Of a stretch of 46,212 nt of DNA, positions 7,502 through 18,990 are shown piece after piece. Positions within the stretch are counted from its first letter, which is position 1, and every line of letters starts with the position of its first letter. Below the pieces are notes generated by a model, which was not told the origin of the DNA, did not search any database, and saw only the letters and a list, made by a program, of their open reading frames with translations. The stretch lies in the NCBI GenBank assembly GCA_009733575.1, contig ML769827.1, positions 1-46,212 on the forward strand, written 5' to 3'. Both the position numbers and the translations under genes were made by a program. This DNA comes from Gymnopus androsaceus JB14. Taxonomy: Eukaryota > Basidiomycota > Agaricomycetes > Agaricales > Omphalotaceae.

Positions 7502-10500
7502 ATGGATCAGAAACGCTCTCGTACAGGAAAACAAACCGACAAGCGGTTCAGTGTGGCGAATGGTCTTAAAGCTATCTTGCCAGCTGCTACCTTCCGGTCT
7601 ACTTCCGATCTACTTGGACCAGCGCCTAGTGGCACAACCGACTCCAAGTCAAGGATTGAAGAATTCATCTCAGTCACTTCCCAGATCCTGGGCGTGGTGA
7701 AGGAAATTACCGACGCTTTGGACAACGTACCATATGTCAAACTGGCAGCTGGCTTGGTACGTCAAGGTATAAACATACATAAGGTGTGCAATCTACATTG
7801 TATTCCTCTACCAAAGCCTGATTTTGCATTGGAAGGAAATTAAGGAATGCAAAGATGAATGGGTGAAAGCCAAGGCAGCCCTCAATGATATGGAGAGCAT
7901 GATGGCCCTGTTTCAAAGCCGACAAAAGTCTTTGAAGTCATCTCCTATTGTTGATAATGCCTTTCAACAGGTGGAAAAATGCTTAGAGCAAGTAAAGGGG
8001 GCCTTGGTAGTGTATTTGGATGTGAAACAGCTGCGAAGAATGCTACAGAGGAGTGAGCTCAAGAATGAGGCTATGTCATGTGTCTCAGATATCAACAACA
8101 TTCACCAACACTTTCAGGTATGTGTGCTCTGAACAGCAACAATATCAATGCACTTATTGATAATTTCCAGACACATATGATCTTTGGTATCTGGGAAACA
8201 ATATCATCCAAGCTGCAAGATCAAGCTCAAGTATCAACTTTGGATGTACTGAAATGTCCCTCTCCTGCTCCATATTTTGTTGGCCGGGAGGATACACTGA
8301 GAGAATTGGTCAAGATATTTTCTCCACCAGTAGTGACAATTATTGGCCCAAATCAAATAGTGCTTGAGGAATTTTTACAGCAGTTTAATAAGAGGTATGT
8401 GATGTACTTGACTCAGAATTGAAAACAATCTAACCCTAGCTAAGACAATCTACTATTGTGCTAGATGCAACTTCAGCTGATGCTTTGGCCAAATCAGGAG
8501 CAGACAAAGTCACCTCAGACACATCAGCAGTCCTTGTTCTGCAAAAAGCAAATGTATCAGTAGTAGAGGAATGGCTTGCCTCTTGTCCTTCTGCTGTACA
8601 GGGTGTCCTTGTGACAAGCACACAGTCAGCTATTTCCAGCTTGGCATCATCTACTGCTTTTGTCTTTCAGCTTCCTGATGTTGCAGACCAACAAGTAGGG
8701 ACTAGGCTATCAAGGTCAATTGAGGAAGCCTTTAGTCCTAGACAGCATGTTGTTACCCTTGTGGCAAGTGGAGGAACTGGTAAAACACAAGCAGTTCTCA
8801 AGTTCATTTCCAGGAACTTTTCAAGGTAAGAAAAAATAAATCAATATTCCAAATGGTGTTTGATACCAGACTCTCTTAACAGGTTCTCAAATGTTTGGTT
8901 TTTCAATGCCACTTCCAATGCTACTCTAGCTGCTGACTTCAAAGAGCTTGGAAATGCTCTAGGTGTTGGTGAAAATGTTAAAAATATCAAAAACTTCCTA
9001 GCAAGATTGAACCAAAATTGGCTTTGCATTTTTGACAATGCTGATGACAAGGAAGTTTTCCTCAATGAATATATTCCTGTTTGCAGCCATGGTAATGTGA
9101 TTGTTACAAGCCGCCTCATAGAGACATTTCAAATGGCATCTCCTGGATATCACATTGCCTTTGGTGATCTTAGCAAAGAAAATGCTGTAGATCTACTCCT
9201 GAAACAGGCACTGCAAGAAAGGTCTGATGTAAACCTAGCTGAGGCTTCCAGGATTGTTGACACTTTTGGCTGCCATGCACTTGCAGTCTCAACTGCTGGT
9301 GCATATATTGGCACAACTCCAACATGCACACTGGAAAAGTATTTGGAACATTTTAATAAGAAAAAGACTAAGATTCTGAATTACAAAGTGCAATCACTGG
9401 ATGGTTACAAAAAAACTATGTTTAGTGCCTTCCAATTGAGTTTTGAACAACTCAGTCCTGCTACTCAATTTCTTATGCAAACATGTACATATTTACATCC
9501 AACTGCCATTCCCTTGGAGATATTCACTTGTGCAGCAGCTTACAAGGGTAGTGACACTGGTCCTGTTGATTTAAATCCTCCTACGCAAGCCATAAATCTG
9601 TTAGACAAATTCCTGTCAATGTTTTCAGATCAAGACTCCTGGGATGAGAGTGTGGTTGAGTTGTGTCAATTATCACTTGCTTCATATAATACATGTGAAA
9701 AAAAGCCTTGACTTCCACCCCAGTTATACATACATGTGCCTCTGGAACTATTTCAAATGAGGAAGATATGAGGCAAACAGCAATGTTATTGCTTGGCCGG
9801 GCTATACCACTTGGTAAGACAAAAGAGGATTATCAGTTTCGGCACCAATTGAAAATAGATGCCAGTAATATACAAACCAATCAATTACCAACAGTGCAAG
9901 TGAAGAAGTGTCTGGCAAGAGTCTTCAATGATGGTGGCTTCTGGATGGAAACTGAAAAGCTGGAAGAGGATGTGCATCAGCTAAACTGCCAAATCCTTGG
10001 AGAACATCACCCTGATACATTGGCTTCCATGAATAACCTTGCAATGACATATTATAAACTTGGCAAGTTGGAGATGGCAGAAAAGCTGCAAGAGGAGGTG
10101 CTCCCATGGCACAAGCAAGTGATTGGAGAACATCACCCTGATACATTGCTTTCCATGGCTAACCTTGCAATGACATATCAGATGCTTGGCAAGTCAAAGA
10201 TGGCAGAAAAGCTGGGTGAGGAGGTGCTCACACTGCGCCAGCAGGTGATTGGAGAACATCACTCTGAAACATTGCGTTCCATGGCTAACCTTGCAGGGAC
10301 ATATTCTGAACTTGGAAGGTGGGAGATGGCAGAAAAGCTGGAAGAGGAGGTGCTCCCACTGCGCAAGCAAGTAATTGGAGAACATCACCCTGATACATTG
10401 CGTTCCATGGCTAACCTTGCGTTGACATATTGATAAACTTGGCAGTTTGGAGATGGCAAGAAAGCTGGAAGAGGAGGTGCTTGCACTGCGCAAGCAACTG

Positions 10501-11914
10501 ATTGGAGAACATCACCCTGACACATTGCTTTCCATGGCTAACCTTGCATCAACAATATTACATTCTTGGCAAGTTGAGATGGCAGAGAAGCTGGAAGCGG
10601 AGGTGCTCCCACTGCGCAAGCAAGTGATTGGAGAACATCACCCTGATACATTGCTTTCCATGGCTAACCTTGCAATAACATATTGTAAACTTGGCAAGTC
10701 GAGATGGCAGAAAGGCTGCAAGAGGAGGTGCTCGGATTGCGCAAGCAACTGATTGGAGAACATCACCCTGATACATTACGTTCCATGGCTAACCTTGCCA
10801 TGACATATGATAAACTTGGCAAGCTGGAGATGGCAGAAAAGCTGGAAGAGGAGGTGCCCCTACTGCGCAAGCAAGTGATTGGAGAGCATCACCCCGATAC
10901 ATTGCATTCCATGGCTAACCTTGCATCAACATATTACATGCTTGGCAAGTTGGAGATGGCAGAAAAGCTGGAAGAGGAGGTGCTCCTCATGCGCAAGCAA
11001 GTGATTGGAGAACATCACCCTGATACATTGCTTTCCATGGCTAACCTTGCAGTGACATATCAGATGCTTGGCAAGTTGGAGATGGCAGAAAAGCTGGAAG
11101 AGGAGGTGCTCACACTGCGCAAGCAAGTGATTGGAGAACAGCACCCTGATACATTGCTTTCCATGGCTAACCTTGCAATGATATATCAGATGCTTGGCAA
11201 GTTGGAGATGGCAGAAAAGCTGGGAGAGGAGGTGCTCGCACTGCACAAGCAAGTGATTGGAGAACATCATCCTGATACATTGGTTCCATAGCTGCTCTTG
11301 CATCAACATATTATGAACTTGAAAAGTTGGAGATGGCGGAAAAGCTGCAAGAGGAGGTGCTCGCACTGCGCAAGCAAGTGATTGGAGAACATCACCCTCG
11401 ATACATTGCTTTCCATGGCTAACCTTGCAGTGGCATATCGTATGAACTTGGCAAGTTGGAGATGGCAGAAAAGCTGCAAGAGGAGGTGCTCCCACTGCGC
11501 AAGCAAGTGATTGGAGAACATCACCCTGACACATTGCATTCCATGGCTAACCTTGCATCAACATATCATGACTGGCAAGTTGGAGATGGCAGAAAGCTGA
11601 AGAGGAGGTGCTTGCAATGCACAAGCAAGTGATTGGAGAACATCACCCTGATACATTGCTTTCCATGGCTAACCTTGCAATGACATATCATGAAGCTTGG
11701 ACAAGTTGGAGATGGCAGAAAACTGGGTGAGGAGGTGCTTGCACTGCGCAAGCAAGTGCTTGGAGAACATCACCCTGATACATTGGTTTCCATAGCTAAC
11801 CTTGCAGTGACATACCAGAAACTTGGCAAGTTGGAGATGGCAGAAAAGTTGCAAGAGAACATGAGCCCAAACTCTTTGCAACAAGACTTCCATCTCCATG
11901 AAGGAGATGCCTAA
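7502..11914 (+). pseudogene. NLR-type receptor with TPR array, copy 1, frame-broken
   Basis: This is a fungal STAND NTPase of the kind linked to non-self recognition and regulated cell death. Exons are 7502-7783, 7836-8117, 8171-8394, 8445-8825 and 8883 onward; all junctions are GT-AG with matching phases. Domains in order: a helical N-terminal region (residues 1-190, similar in layout to MLKL-like/HeLo-type bundles, inferred); a GRED start followed by a degenerate P-loop (IIGPNQIVLEE) and a short NTPase-like part; a second NTPase with Walker A (ASGGTGKTQ), Walker B (LCIFDNADD), a VIVTSR sensor and GCHALAV; a helical arm; then TPRs of the HPDTLxSMANLA type. Lesions start near 9690 (an extra base) and 9717 (an extra C), then recur in the TPR part near 10433, 10560, 10700, 11285, 11398, 11440 and 11570. 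The final open frame ends in TAA at 11912-11914. As sequenced it cannot give a full receptor. Confidence 0.85.
9980..11870 (+). repeat. TPR-coding tandem array, about 15 units of 126 bp (NLR copy 1)
   Basis: Near-identical 126-bp units encode 42-residue TPRs of the kinesin-light-chain type. The frame of each unit is GEHHPDTLLSMANLA, xTYxxLGKLEMAEKL, then EEEVLxLRKQ. Units differ mainly at a few residues: the base after HPDTL (L, R, H, V), the residue before TY, the two after TY, and those around EVLxLxKQ. These are the expected concave-face positions. High unit identity points to recent unequal exchange. Several units carry 1-2 base indels that break the frame. Confidence 0.9.
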
Positions 11915-12268
11915 AGGGTGTTTATCAAGGAGGAGCAGGAAGTATTGGGCATCATTTGAATTCAAGTCACATCAAGGCATGCATTCAATGTACTTGGATC
12001 AGTGGGAGGAGTAAGTAGCAGTAGCAGCTTTGTATAGAATGACCATTTATGGTTTTGATAATTGCACCAAGATGGAGAAAGACAAATGAGTGATCTTTGC
12101 AAAATACAAGATAAGGACAAGATAAGTATTTCATTTTGGTTGTAGATCTGAATGACAAGAATGATTCAACCCACCAATCCTATTATAAGTATGCTCCACC
12201 ACCATCACTCAAATGACATCATCATAAATTGAATATGTACTAGTGGTAGTCTTTTTCATTGTGTTAAC
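11915..12268. other. Conserved 3' flank of the NLR, unit 1
   Basis: About 350 bp after the receptor stop match the flank of copy 2 (35929-36278), ending abruptly at tgtgttaac. No gene is seen. It probably holds the 3' UTR and terminator and marks the right border of the duplicated unit. Confidence 0.7.
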
Positions 12269-12369
12269 CTGTAAGAGTGGGGTCAATGGTCTTGGGAAAG
12301 GTATAGAAGGTAGTTGTGTAGCCTTTAGTATGAAAGGCGGGCAAGATCTGCAATCAAATATGTGTGCGG

Positions 12370-12831
12370 GTGACTAGTTAAGGACTAGTAGTAAGAAGCA
12401 GGTGGATTGGAAAGACCAGAACTCCCGAGTGTGACTTGTAAGTCTAGTTGTATGAGCCGGTGTTGAGTAGTTGATGGTGGCAAATCCGAGTGTTGTATGA
12501 GCTTGCTGGTAGTCAAGTTGATGCATGAGTCAAAATGCAGAAGCCAGAACAAGCGTGTATTGAGATAGTAAAAGAATAGAAGAAAATAGAGAAAAACAAG
12601 AGATACAGGAGCAAAACAAGTTAATATCAAGACAAGGGATCCCCCAGGGGAACTACCGGTTATATACATATGGGATGCTGGATTGGTAAGTAGTTAGTAT
12701 GTATGGAAGTAGCTAAGACCCATTGTGTGGCCTAGTGGGCAGTTGTCGGATGGTAGCGTGAGCCATGCATGTGATTGGAAGGGTTTGGGAGGCAACAAAT
12801 AGTGGAATTGGTGGTACAGGGCATGACATTA
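12370..12831 (-). mobile_element. Probable solo LTR, minus orientation
   Basis: Read on the minus strand, the segment begins TGTCATGCCCTGTACC, has a TATATAAC box (about 12657-12664) and a long CT-rich, stop-poor leader, and ends near ACTAGTCACC. That is the layout of a gypsy-type LTR. A run of 13 C (12832-12844) borders it. No second copy or internal domain is visible in the window, so the call rests on layout alone. Confidence 0.35.
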
Positions 12832-12863
12832 CCCCCCCCCCCCCATCTAGGGCATGTAGCATT

Positions 12864-13255
12864 CATCAGAAAAAACTGTTTTGGGCCCAGGAGGATCTAA
12901 AGTCACCTAGTCCTCTTAGGCAACCTGAGGCATCCTAGTTGGCCCAGGAAAAAGGGTAAAACTTTGGACACCTCAGGTATCCTAGTCATCCTAGGTGTCC
13001 TGGGAGATCCTGGGCATCCTGGGGCATCCTGGGGCATCCTGAGGCATCCTGGGATGGAACTTTTATCCTAGGATGCCTCAGGATGCCCCAGGATGCCCAG
13101 GATGCCCAGGATCTCCCAGGACACCTAGGATGACTAGGATACCTGAGGTGTCCAAAGTTTTACCCTTTTTCCTGGGCCAACTAGGATGCCTCAGGTTGCC
13201 TAAGAGGACTAGGTGAACTTAGATCCTCCTGGGCCCAAAAAAGTTTTTGCTGATG
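12864..13255. mobile_element. 392-bp foldback element (CCTGGGATGCC-type), copy 1
   Basis: The left end (catcagaaaaaactgttttg) is the near-perfect reverse complement of the right end. The arms continue for almost 190 bp each around a centre near 13060 (ggaacttttatcc). Inside, the arms are made of degenerate CCTGGGGCAT / ATGCCCCAGG repeats. There is no coding frame. It is a long-arm foldback or MITE; related copies lie at 18050-18215, 36604-36919 and 36922-37415. The transcript would form a long double-stranded hairpin. Confidence 0.85.
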
Positions 13256-13410
13256 TTTAGGGTGGGTATATGGGTTGTTTGATGCATTGTGGGTTCTAGA
13301 ATAATGTGATTGCTGGTGGACCCATATGTGCCAACAAACAGTTTGAAAAACTGAGTGTCACACTGTTGAACCTCAACTTTCTTCTTATCCTTCATCATTG
13401 CTTTTCCAAA

Positions 13411-15183
13411 ATGCCATCCAAGAGGTCTCCCTCCCCTTCTGACATTCTCCCTTGTAAAAGGTCCAAAAGGTCTCTGTTGCCAAGTTCTTCCTCTTCCTCC
13501 CCTCCTCCTCTCATCCTGCTGCTGCCGACACTTCAACGTCCAGGCAGAGCATTCCTGCTGCTTCTACCCACCACCCCATTTCCTGGCAGACTGTGACTTC
13601 CACAGACATCAATGAGGCATTAAAGTCCATTTTTCAACTTGGCGGACAGTTCCTTGAGGTAGTTGCTTTGGATATTGAGTGGCATTGTATTGCTAGGCAA
13701 TTAAACCATTGCGCTTGTTGCAAGGGGAAGAGAGAGATGTGTAGTGCTGCAAGTCGCACAGAGTTAGTGTGTGAAGCCTGTCAGTGGGCCTATAAGGGCT
13801 GCTCAATTGGGATTGCTTATTGCTACTATTTATTCACTAGGTGCATGCTTCGGTTTTTTCTTTCTCCTTGCCTAACTTGGATTCCCTTTTAGTCAATTCC
13901 ATGCATCCCTTACTTGAGCTAGACAGCAGTTTGAGTCTTGGATGGCAAGCTTGAACTCCTGCTCCTAAAATTTGTATTGTCGGTCTCCTGCCTTCTTCAC
14001 CAGTCTTGAGGAGGCTCTTCAACACATTGCTGGCCAACCTGACCCTCCTCCTCCTTCTTTGGAGCATGTTGGTCCTCCTGGTCACGGTTGTATCATTGGG
14101 TCATCTACCTCCCATTCCTCTCCCTCCTGTTCCCATCCTACCGTTGACACTCTTGGTCTCCATTATGAGCCTCATGCTCCTGGGTCCCAAAGCTCCCCCC
14201 GTAAGCTAGGTAGTACAGGTTGGGTTGTTGCAGACAAGCCTTCTGTGGCTCCCTTGTCCACTGTTCCAGCTCTCCCATCTTTCCCTTCCAACAGGGCACA
14301 AGTTGTTTGTGGCTCTACAATTTGTATCCCTCCTCCCATACAATGCCCCACTCCCTCTGCTCCTCCTCTTGCTCCTCCTGTCCCTCTGAGGGTGGGCAAT
14401 GTAATTGTTCCCCCTGGGTCAGATCTGGCCCAAGAGCTGGAGGCCTTTGAGGCTATGGAGACCCAGATGGCTGCTGCAAGCCAGGCTTGTTTCTTCAAGG
14501 AGCAAGAGGAGGCTTGTCTTGCTGCGGCTGAGACCAAACATTGTCTGGAAGCGGAGGAACGGTGCAAGGCACAATGGGCAGTCATGGAGCACTGGTGGGA
14601 GAGTAAGATGGAGAAGGAGTGGGAGGAGAAGGATGCTTGTTGACGACAAAGGGGCTCAGAGCTTCTGCAACAACAATGACAGGCTGGGTCCTCAACATTG
14701 CATGGTTTGAATTTCTGAGTGACCATGGCACATTTGGAAATGCATGCCACCTCTCCTAGGCCAGTCCCTACAACTCCTCCCGTGCTCCTTCCTGGTGGTA
14801 CTCCCGCAACACCATCTTCCCCTCCTTGTAAAGCCTCCAGCCCACCTCCTGTGGTTGATTCCACTCATGTCCCTTTGCCTATTCCGTCACCTGCCCCTCC
14901 TGTGAATCCCCCTAGGTTTTCTCCCTTGGGGCCTTCCAAGGTCAATCCCCCTCATATTCCTTCATCTGCTCTGTCACCTGTGCCTTCTATGCATTCTCCT
15001 CGGTTTTCTCCCTTGTATGTTCCTCCTTCTGCTCTTCCCAACCACTGGTCCCCCATCCCTTGTCAAACATGGTCTCCTTCCAGGGTTCTTGAATGTCCCA
15101 GTAATATGCCAATTTTTCAGCAAGACCTTGAGAACATGATTCTTGACAAGTTTGCTTCTAGAGATGGTATAAGAGAGCTATAG
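13411..15183 (+). pseudogene. Relic of a CxxC zinc-knuckle, Pro-rich Agaricomycete protein
   Basis: From ATG at 13411 the product starts MPSKRSPSPSDILPCKRSKR. The frame then shifts inside a TCC run (about 13490-13505) into the frame SWQTVTSTDINEALKS, followed by a Cys cluster (CACCKGKREMC, LVCEACQWAYKGC). Such C-x2-C...C-x2-C...C modules are common in large dispersed basidiomycete protein families. A good intron (13839-13892, branch CTAAC) follows, then TGA and TAA interrupt the expected helix (ARQQFESWMASLN). Downstream frames (13972-14643, 14719-15183) are Pro/Ser-rich with a Glu/Ala/Gln coiled-coil (14430-14640). It is probably one decayed gene, perhaps transposon cargo. Confidence 0.5.
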
Positions 15184-16215
15184 TGAGCCTGAGCTGATAG
15201 CTGTAACAAGTCTAATAAGTGTGGAAGTACTGGGACCAGCAGAGCCAAGGTATCAAATTGGATATCAGCTCTAAGTAGTCTGTAGGAAACCATAGTCTGG
15301 TAGCAGAGAGTTGCACTGGCATGTCAATGCCAGCATTCATTTAAAGAGGCACATTGCCCACATTGACTCGTGCCCATAAGGATACACTCTGAAGACAAGT
15401 AACTCAGGGGTTTGTGAACAGGATATGGACTTCGCGAAATGGGATAGAACCAATTCAAGTGGGCTGATGCCAAGATTGTTATGATAACTGAGGTTCCCTC
15501 ATGGCTTGATACCAGGGAAGCGCTAATAACTTTGTTTGGTGCCAAGAAACAGCTAACAGCATATGCCAAAAGAGTGCAAAATGAAAGAGGAATAACTGAT
15601 GAATCCAGGAAAGCATATGTAGGCCTTTGAGGTGATGTGTACCAGGTTTCAGAAGGAAATGCATGTCTGCCAAGAGGTAGAAGAATGATGTGTAATAGGA
15701 AAGAGGTTTGTGCCAGGAGAAGAACACCGCACACTAATTGGTGTTTTCCTGCACAAATACACTTCGTAAACATAGATATATGGATATGGTTGGGAAGCTA
15801 CAATAATAGAGAATGGGAATAACAAAGAAGGGAAGGGAAATGTAGCAATCTACAACAAGGAACAGAAATATGATGGGATTAATGAGCATGGTGCCAGGCA
15901 TGCATCAGCTACATAGCAGTACGTGTCGCCTATGAAAGGACCAAAGCTGCATAACCCAGACAGAAATAGGGTATAATACCCATAAAAAGTAAACGGATGG
16001 ACATTAGGGTTGCCCAGATATGCATACATGGACTATTTTCTTATAATTTCTCCTTTTCTGGAAAACAGCTTGTACCTTTTCTCCTAGTTCTCGAAGCACT
16101 TTATTATTTAACCAGCATTTGGCCAAGCATAGTATAAAAGCCTAGCTATCTTCTTTGCAATTCAAGTTACCTTTGGACCTCATTTGTTGTAGTGTGAATC
16201 CTTGTTGACGTAGCT
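15184..16215. other. No gene supported; ends in a TATA-containing promoter-like stretch
   Basis: Minus frames at 15324-15773 have poor composition. Near the right end, gtataaaagcc (16132-16142) followed about 80 bp later by an ATG (16216) resembles an LTR or gene promoter feeding the retroelement relic that follows. Confidence 0.35.
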
Positions 16216-17771
16216 ATGGCTGAGACAGGAAAGATACCACTCCCTTGTGAACCAAAGTAATACTTTGTGTGGTATGGAAGAGAGTTGTTTATTGTGCCCA
16301 GCATCAGAGATTTATAATATTTACGACTGTGAAAAACAACTTAAAAACCAAGTCAAAATTGTTGTTTTAGTTTTGAGGAGTCTAGTGCAACCACCAAGAA
16401 ACAACCATCTGTTGCAAGTGAGCTCAGGTGTACAGGAAGCATACTGTCTGCAGTCCTGAGTGGTTTTGCCCTACTGCTGGGAATCACTTTGTTGAACCAA
16501 GCCATATTGTTGGTGGTTCTTTTTGTTGTTACTGTTATTTTGTTGCCCCTATCATTGCCCTGAATCCATATAGATTGATTAGAAAAGGAAATCCTATCCT
16601 TCTATCCTCTACATGCATCACTTTGAGAAACACCAGTTGCCTTCTAGAAACAGAAGAGTATTTTCTTTGTGGAACCTTTGACAATGCACCCTTGCTATTT
16701 AAATTGATAGCCAACCCTCCTGTGTTCCAGTCTTTTAGTGTAGATTGTTCTACACCACTTGTGCTGACAACCAGCACATTAACAAGACCTGATATCACTT
16801 ATGCAGTCTCTATCCTTGCTTGATTTTCTCAGAACCCTGGCATCACTCACTGGAATGGTGTATGCCAAGTCTATGCCTATCTCAAATACACTCAAGACTT
16901 TTGGCTTAGTTCCTGCAGGGAGCAGGAAGACAGAGTTCAGGCTATTTGGATGCCAATGGTATGTCCCAGGAGGATCGACATACTATCTCTGGGTACATTT
17001 TTATGTTGAATGGCAGAGCAGTGTCTTGGTTGTTGAAACAACAAGATACTATTTCCTTATCCACCATGGAAGCCAAGTATATTGCTTTGACCCATGCGGC
17101 AAAGGAAGCGATCTGGCTTAGGAATCTTTTATTGGAAATCTTTGGTCCCATTACTCATCCAATCTCTATTGTGTCAGACAACCAGTCAGCCATTGCATTG
17201 GCCAAGGATGATTGTTTTCATGCCAGGCTCAAACACATTGATATCCAATACCACTTCATCCACTATGTCATTGAGGAAGGTAAAATTTGTCTCACTTACT
17301 GCCCTACCAAAAACATGATGGCAGACATCTTCACCAAAGCCTTACCTTCAATGAAAGCCAAACACTTTGCTGCATCTATGGGACTTGCAAAGGTTTGAGG
17401 GGGAGTGGTGGAATATCAAAGGTAAATATATCTATTGAACTATTCATGGAACACTTTCTCGTAGTATCCACTTGTTTGTATCACCATCCCATGCACTCCA
17501 CATCTATTGTCTTGCAGTCTCCACTCTTGCTCTTGCTGTATCCACTTACTATCTCACAGTATCCACTTTACTGTATGCACAGTAGCCACAGACATTCATG
17601 CAGTAGCCACTTGCCTGATATATCATTTGTACATAGGACTGTATATAAGCCTAGGTACCATACCCTGTAATAACACTGTTGTCCCCCATCAATCTGTGTG
17701 ATTGTTACTACTAAGTCCTGTGTGGACTTACTGCTGCTACTTCCTAATTAGGAAACTAACTCTAATATACA
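16216..17771 (+). mobile_element. Ty1/copia retrotransposon relic with 3' LTR
   Basis: A short MAETGKIPLPCEP start at 16216 followed by TAA and YFVWYGRELF could be a gag remnant. From about 16775 the frame reads TRPDITYAVSILA, then THWNGV and YAYLKYT in another frame; this is the end of the copia reverse transcriptase. The RNase H domain is open at 16946-17398, with SGYIFMLNGRAVSW, STMEAKYIAL, SDNQSAIALA, KHIDIQYHFI and MADIFTKAL. Its first Asp, the TMEAKY Glu and the DNQSA Asp are all present. A purine tract (gagggggag) then leads to an LTR of about 360 bp starting at TGGTGGAATATC (about 17409), with TATATAAG at 17642 and an end near 17771 (tataca). Most of gag, integrase and RT is lost. Confidence 0.75.
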
Positions 17772-18049
17772 ATCAAAAACCTGTTGATGGGGTCAAATCA
17801 CATTCATCAAGAATATAACAGTTTACTTCCTAAGCTTGCTACACTTAAACTTGAGTCTAAATAACTTAAGTGAGCTGTTCCAAGATGTAAGTCAAAGCCA
17901 ATGAGACATTAAGAAGCTTCTTCTAATAAGAATACATTAAGTGAGTCAAAGAAAAATTTGAGAGTTATAATAATAAGAATAATGAAATAGTATAGGTTGA
18001 GCCACATTGAGTGATAAGACTGAGATGTTTTTTGCACACTACTACTTAT
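17772..18049. other. AT-rich spacer, nothing recognised
   Basis: No frame, repeat or motif of note between the copia LTR and the next foldback remnant. Confidence 0.4.
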
Positions 18050-18215
18050 GATAGACACCCTCAGGCTATCTCAGGTTGACATAGGTTACCCATGGCCACC
18101 TGAAAAGGCAGAGGAAAAGGGGATAAACCTAGATGACCTGGGCAATCTAGGATACCTGAGGTAACTTCTAGTCCCCCTTAGTAACCTAGGGCCTAGAGCA
18201 TTTTTGCTAATGCAG
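18050..18215. mobile_element. Degraded foldback element remnant
   Basis: The stretch carries CCTGGG/CCTGAGG-type words. It ends in gagcatttttgctaatgc, the decayed reverse complement of the gcatcagcaaaaatgctctg terminus seen at 36921. It is an old relative of the foldback elements at 12864 and 36604. Confidence 0.5.
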
Positions 18216-18529
18216 TTAGACAACATATCTACTAGGATGTAGAAAAAGCTGAGTTCATACATGCCAGGTCCACCTGGCTAATCACAATCATTGATGAACA
18301 CAAGTTGAGTGAATCTAGCAGATGAAGCTTGGAATAAAGTAGCAGGATGAACTGAGCCATGATGTAGACTAGGAAGGCAACATGGGAGCATCAGAAATAC
18401 AGAATCTTATAAAGGCCTAGGTCCAGGTGGTATTTGAGTAATGACAGCTTGAACCAAGTTTAGATGAAGGAAACTTACTCACATTCTCCATGAAGTTCAG
18501 TGACCTAGTAGTTCACTGGGTGGGCGATA

Positions 18530-18800
18530 TGGTCCATTATCAACTAGAGCATACAAAGGAAAATGACAAGGAATGGGACAGACTTATTCCCAGTGGCAGC
18601 CATCTAGTTCATATACAGTCTGACAACTCAGCAAGCCCAGAGACCTACGCAGTAACGCTCTTCCATTAGCTCAAGTGCCTTGATGTTTTGCGCAAGGAGT
18701 ACATCTGTTGTACTGAGCAACAGCCATGCTCTGAAACAGATGTGTTAGCTCGACACTGTCTAAAGTACTTGCAACAGTCCATTCTTTGTAACCTGGATGC
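18530..18800 (+). pseudogene. UstYa-like (DUF3328) oxidase relic
   Basis: One frame reads EWDRLIPSGSHLVHI, then AVTLFH-stop-LKCLDVLRKEY, then LARHCLKYLQQSILCNLDA. This is the conserved layout of UstYa-family proteins, whose paired HxxHC motifs are needed for oxidation or cyclisation in peptide and other secondary-metabolite pathways. The first motif (normally HQLHC) is destroyed: TAG at 18667-18669 replaces Gln, and Lys replaces the second His. The second is RHC, intact. Further stops follow after 18820. No N-terminal membrane segment is found. It is a dead, isolated fragment, not part of a cluster. Confidence 0.65.
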
Positions 18801-18990
18801 AGGGCTGATCAGTCACCAGAGGATATGATACTGTCTGCAAAGATTGGACCAAGTTATATGACAAAGCAGAGAGGAACAACAAGGTGTACCTCAAACATAG
18901 CAGCCTATTTTGATTGTAGGTTTGCAAGTTCAGAATGCTATTCCGATAATTCAAGAAATATTCGAAGTTGAATGCGACTGTCAAGAAACA

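Noticed and set aside
10926..11534. Long minus-strand open frames across both TPR arrays (e.g. 202 aa here)
   Set aside because: They recur with the 126-bp period and are antisense shadows of the plus-strand repeats, with Leu/His/Cys-biased composition.
12832..12844. Run of 13 C
   Set aside because: A simple homopolymer next to an LTR-like end; its length may be a sequencing artefact and it has no evident function.
15324..15773. Minus-strand frame of 149 codons
   Set aside because: Cys/Leu/Phe-rich random-like composition, overlapping a second frame of similar quality, with no homologue or splice context.
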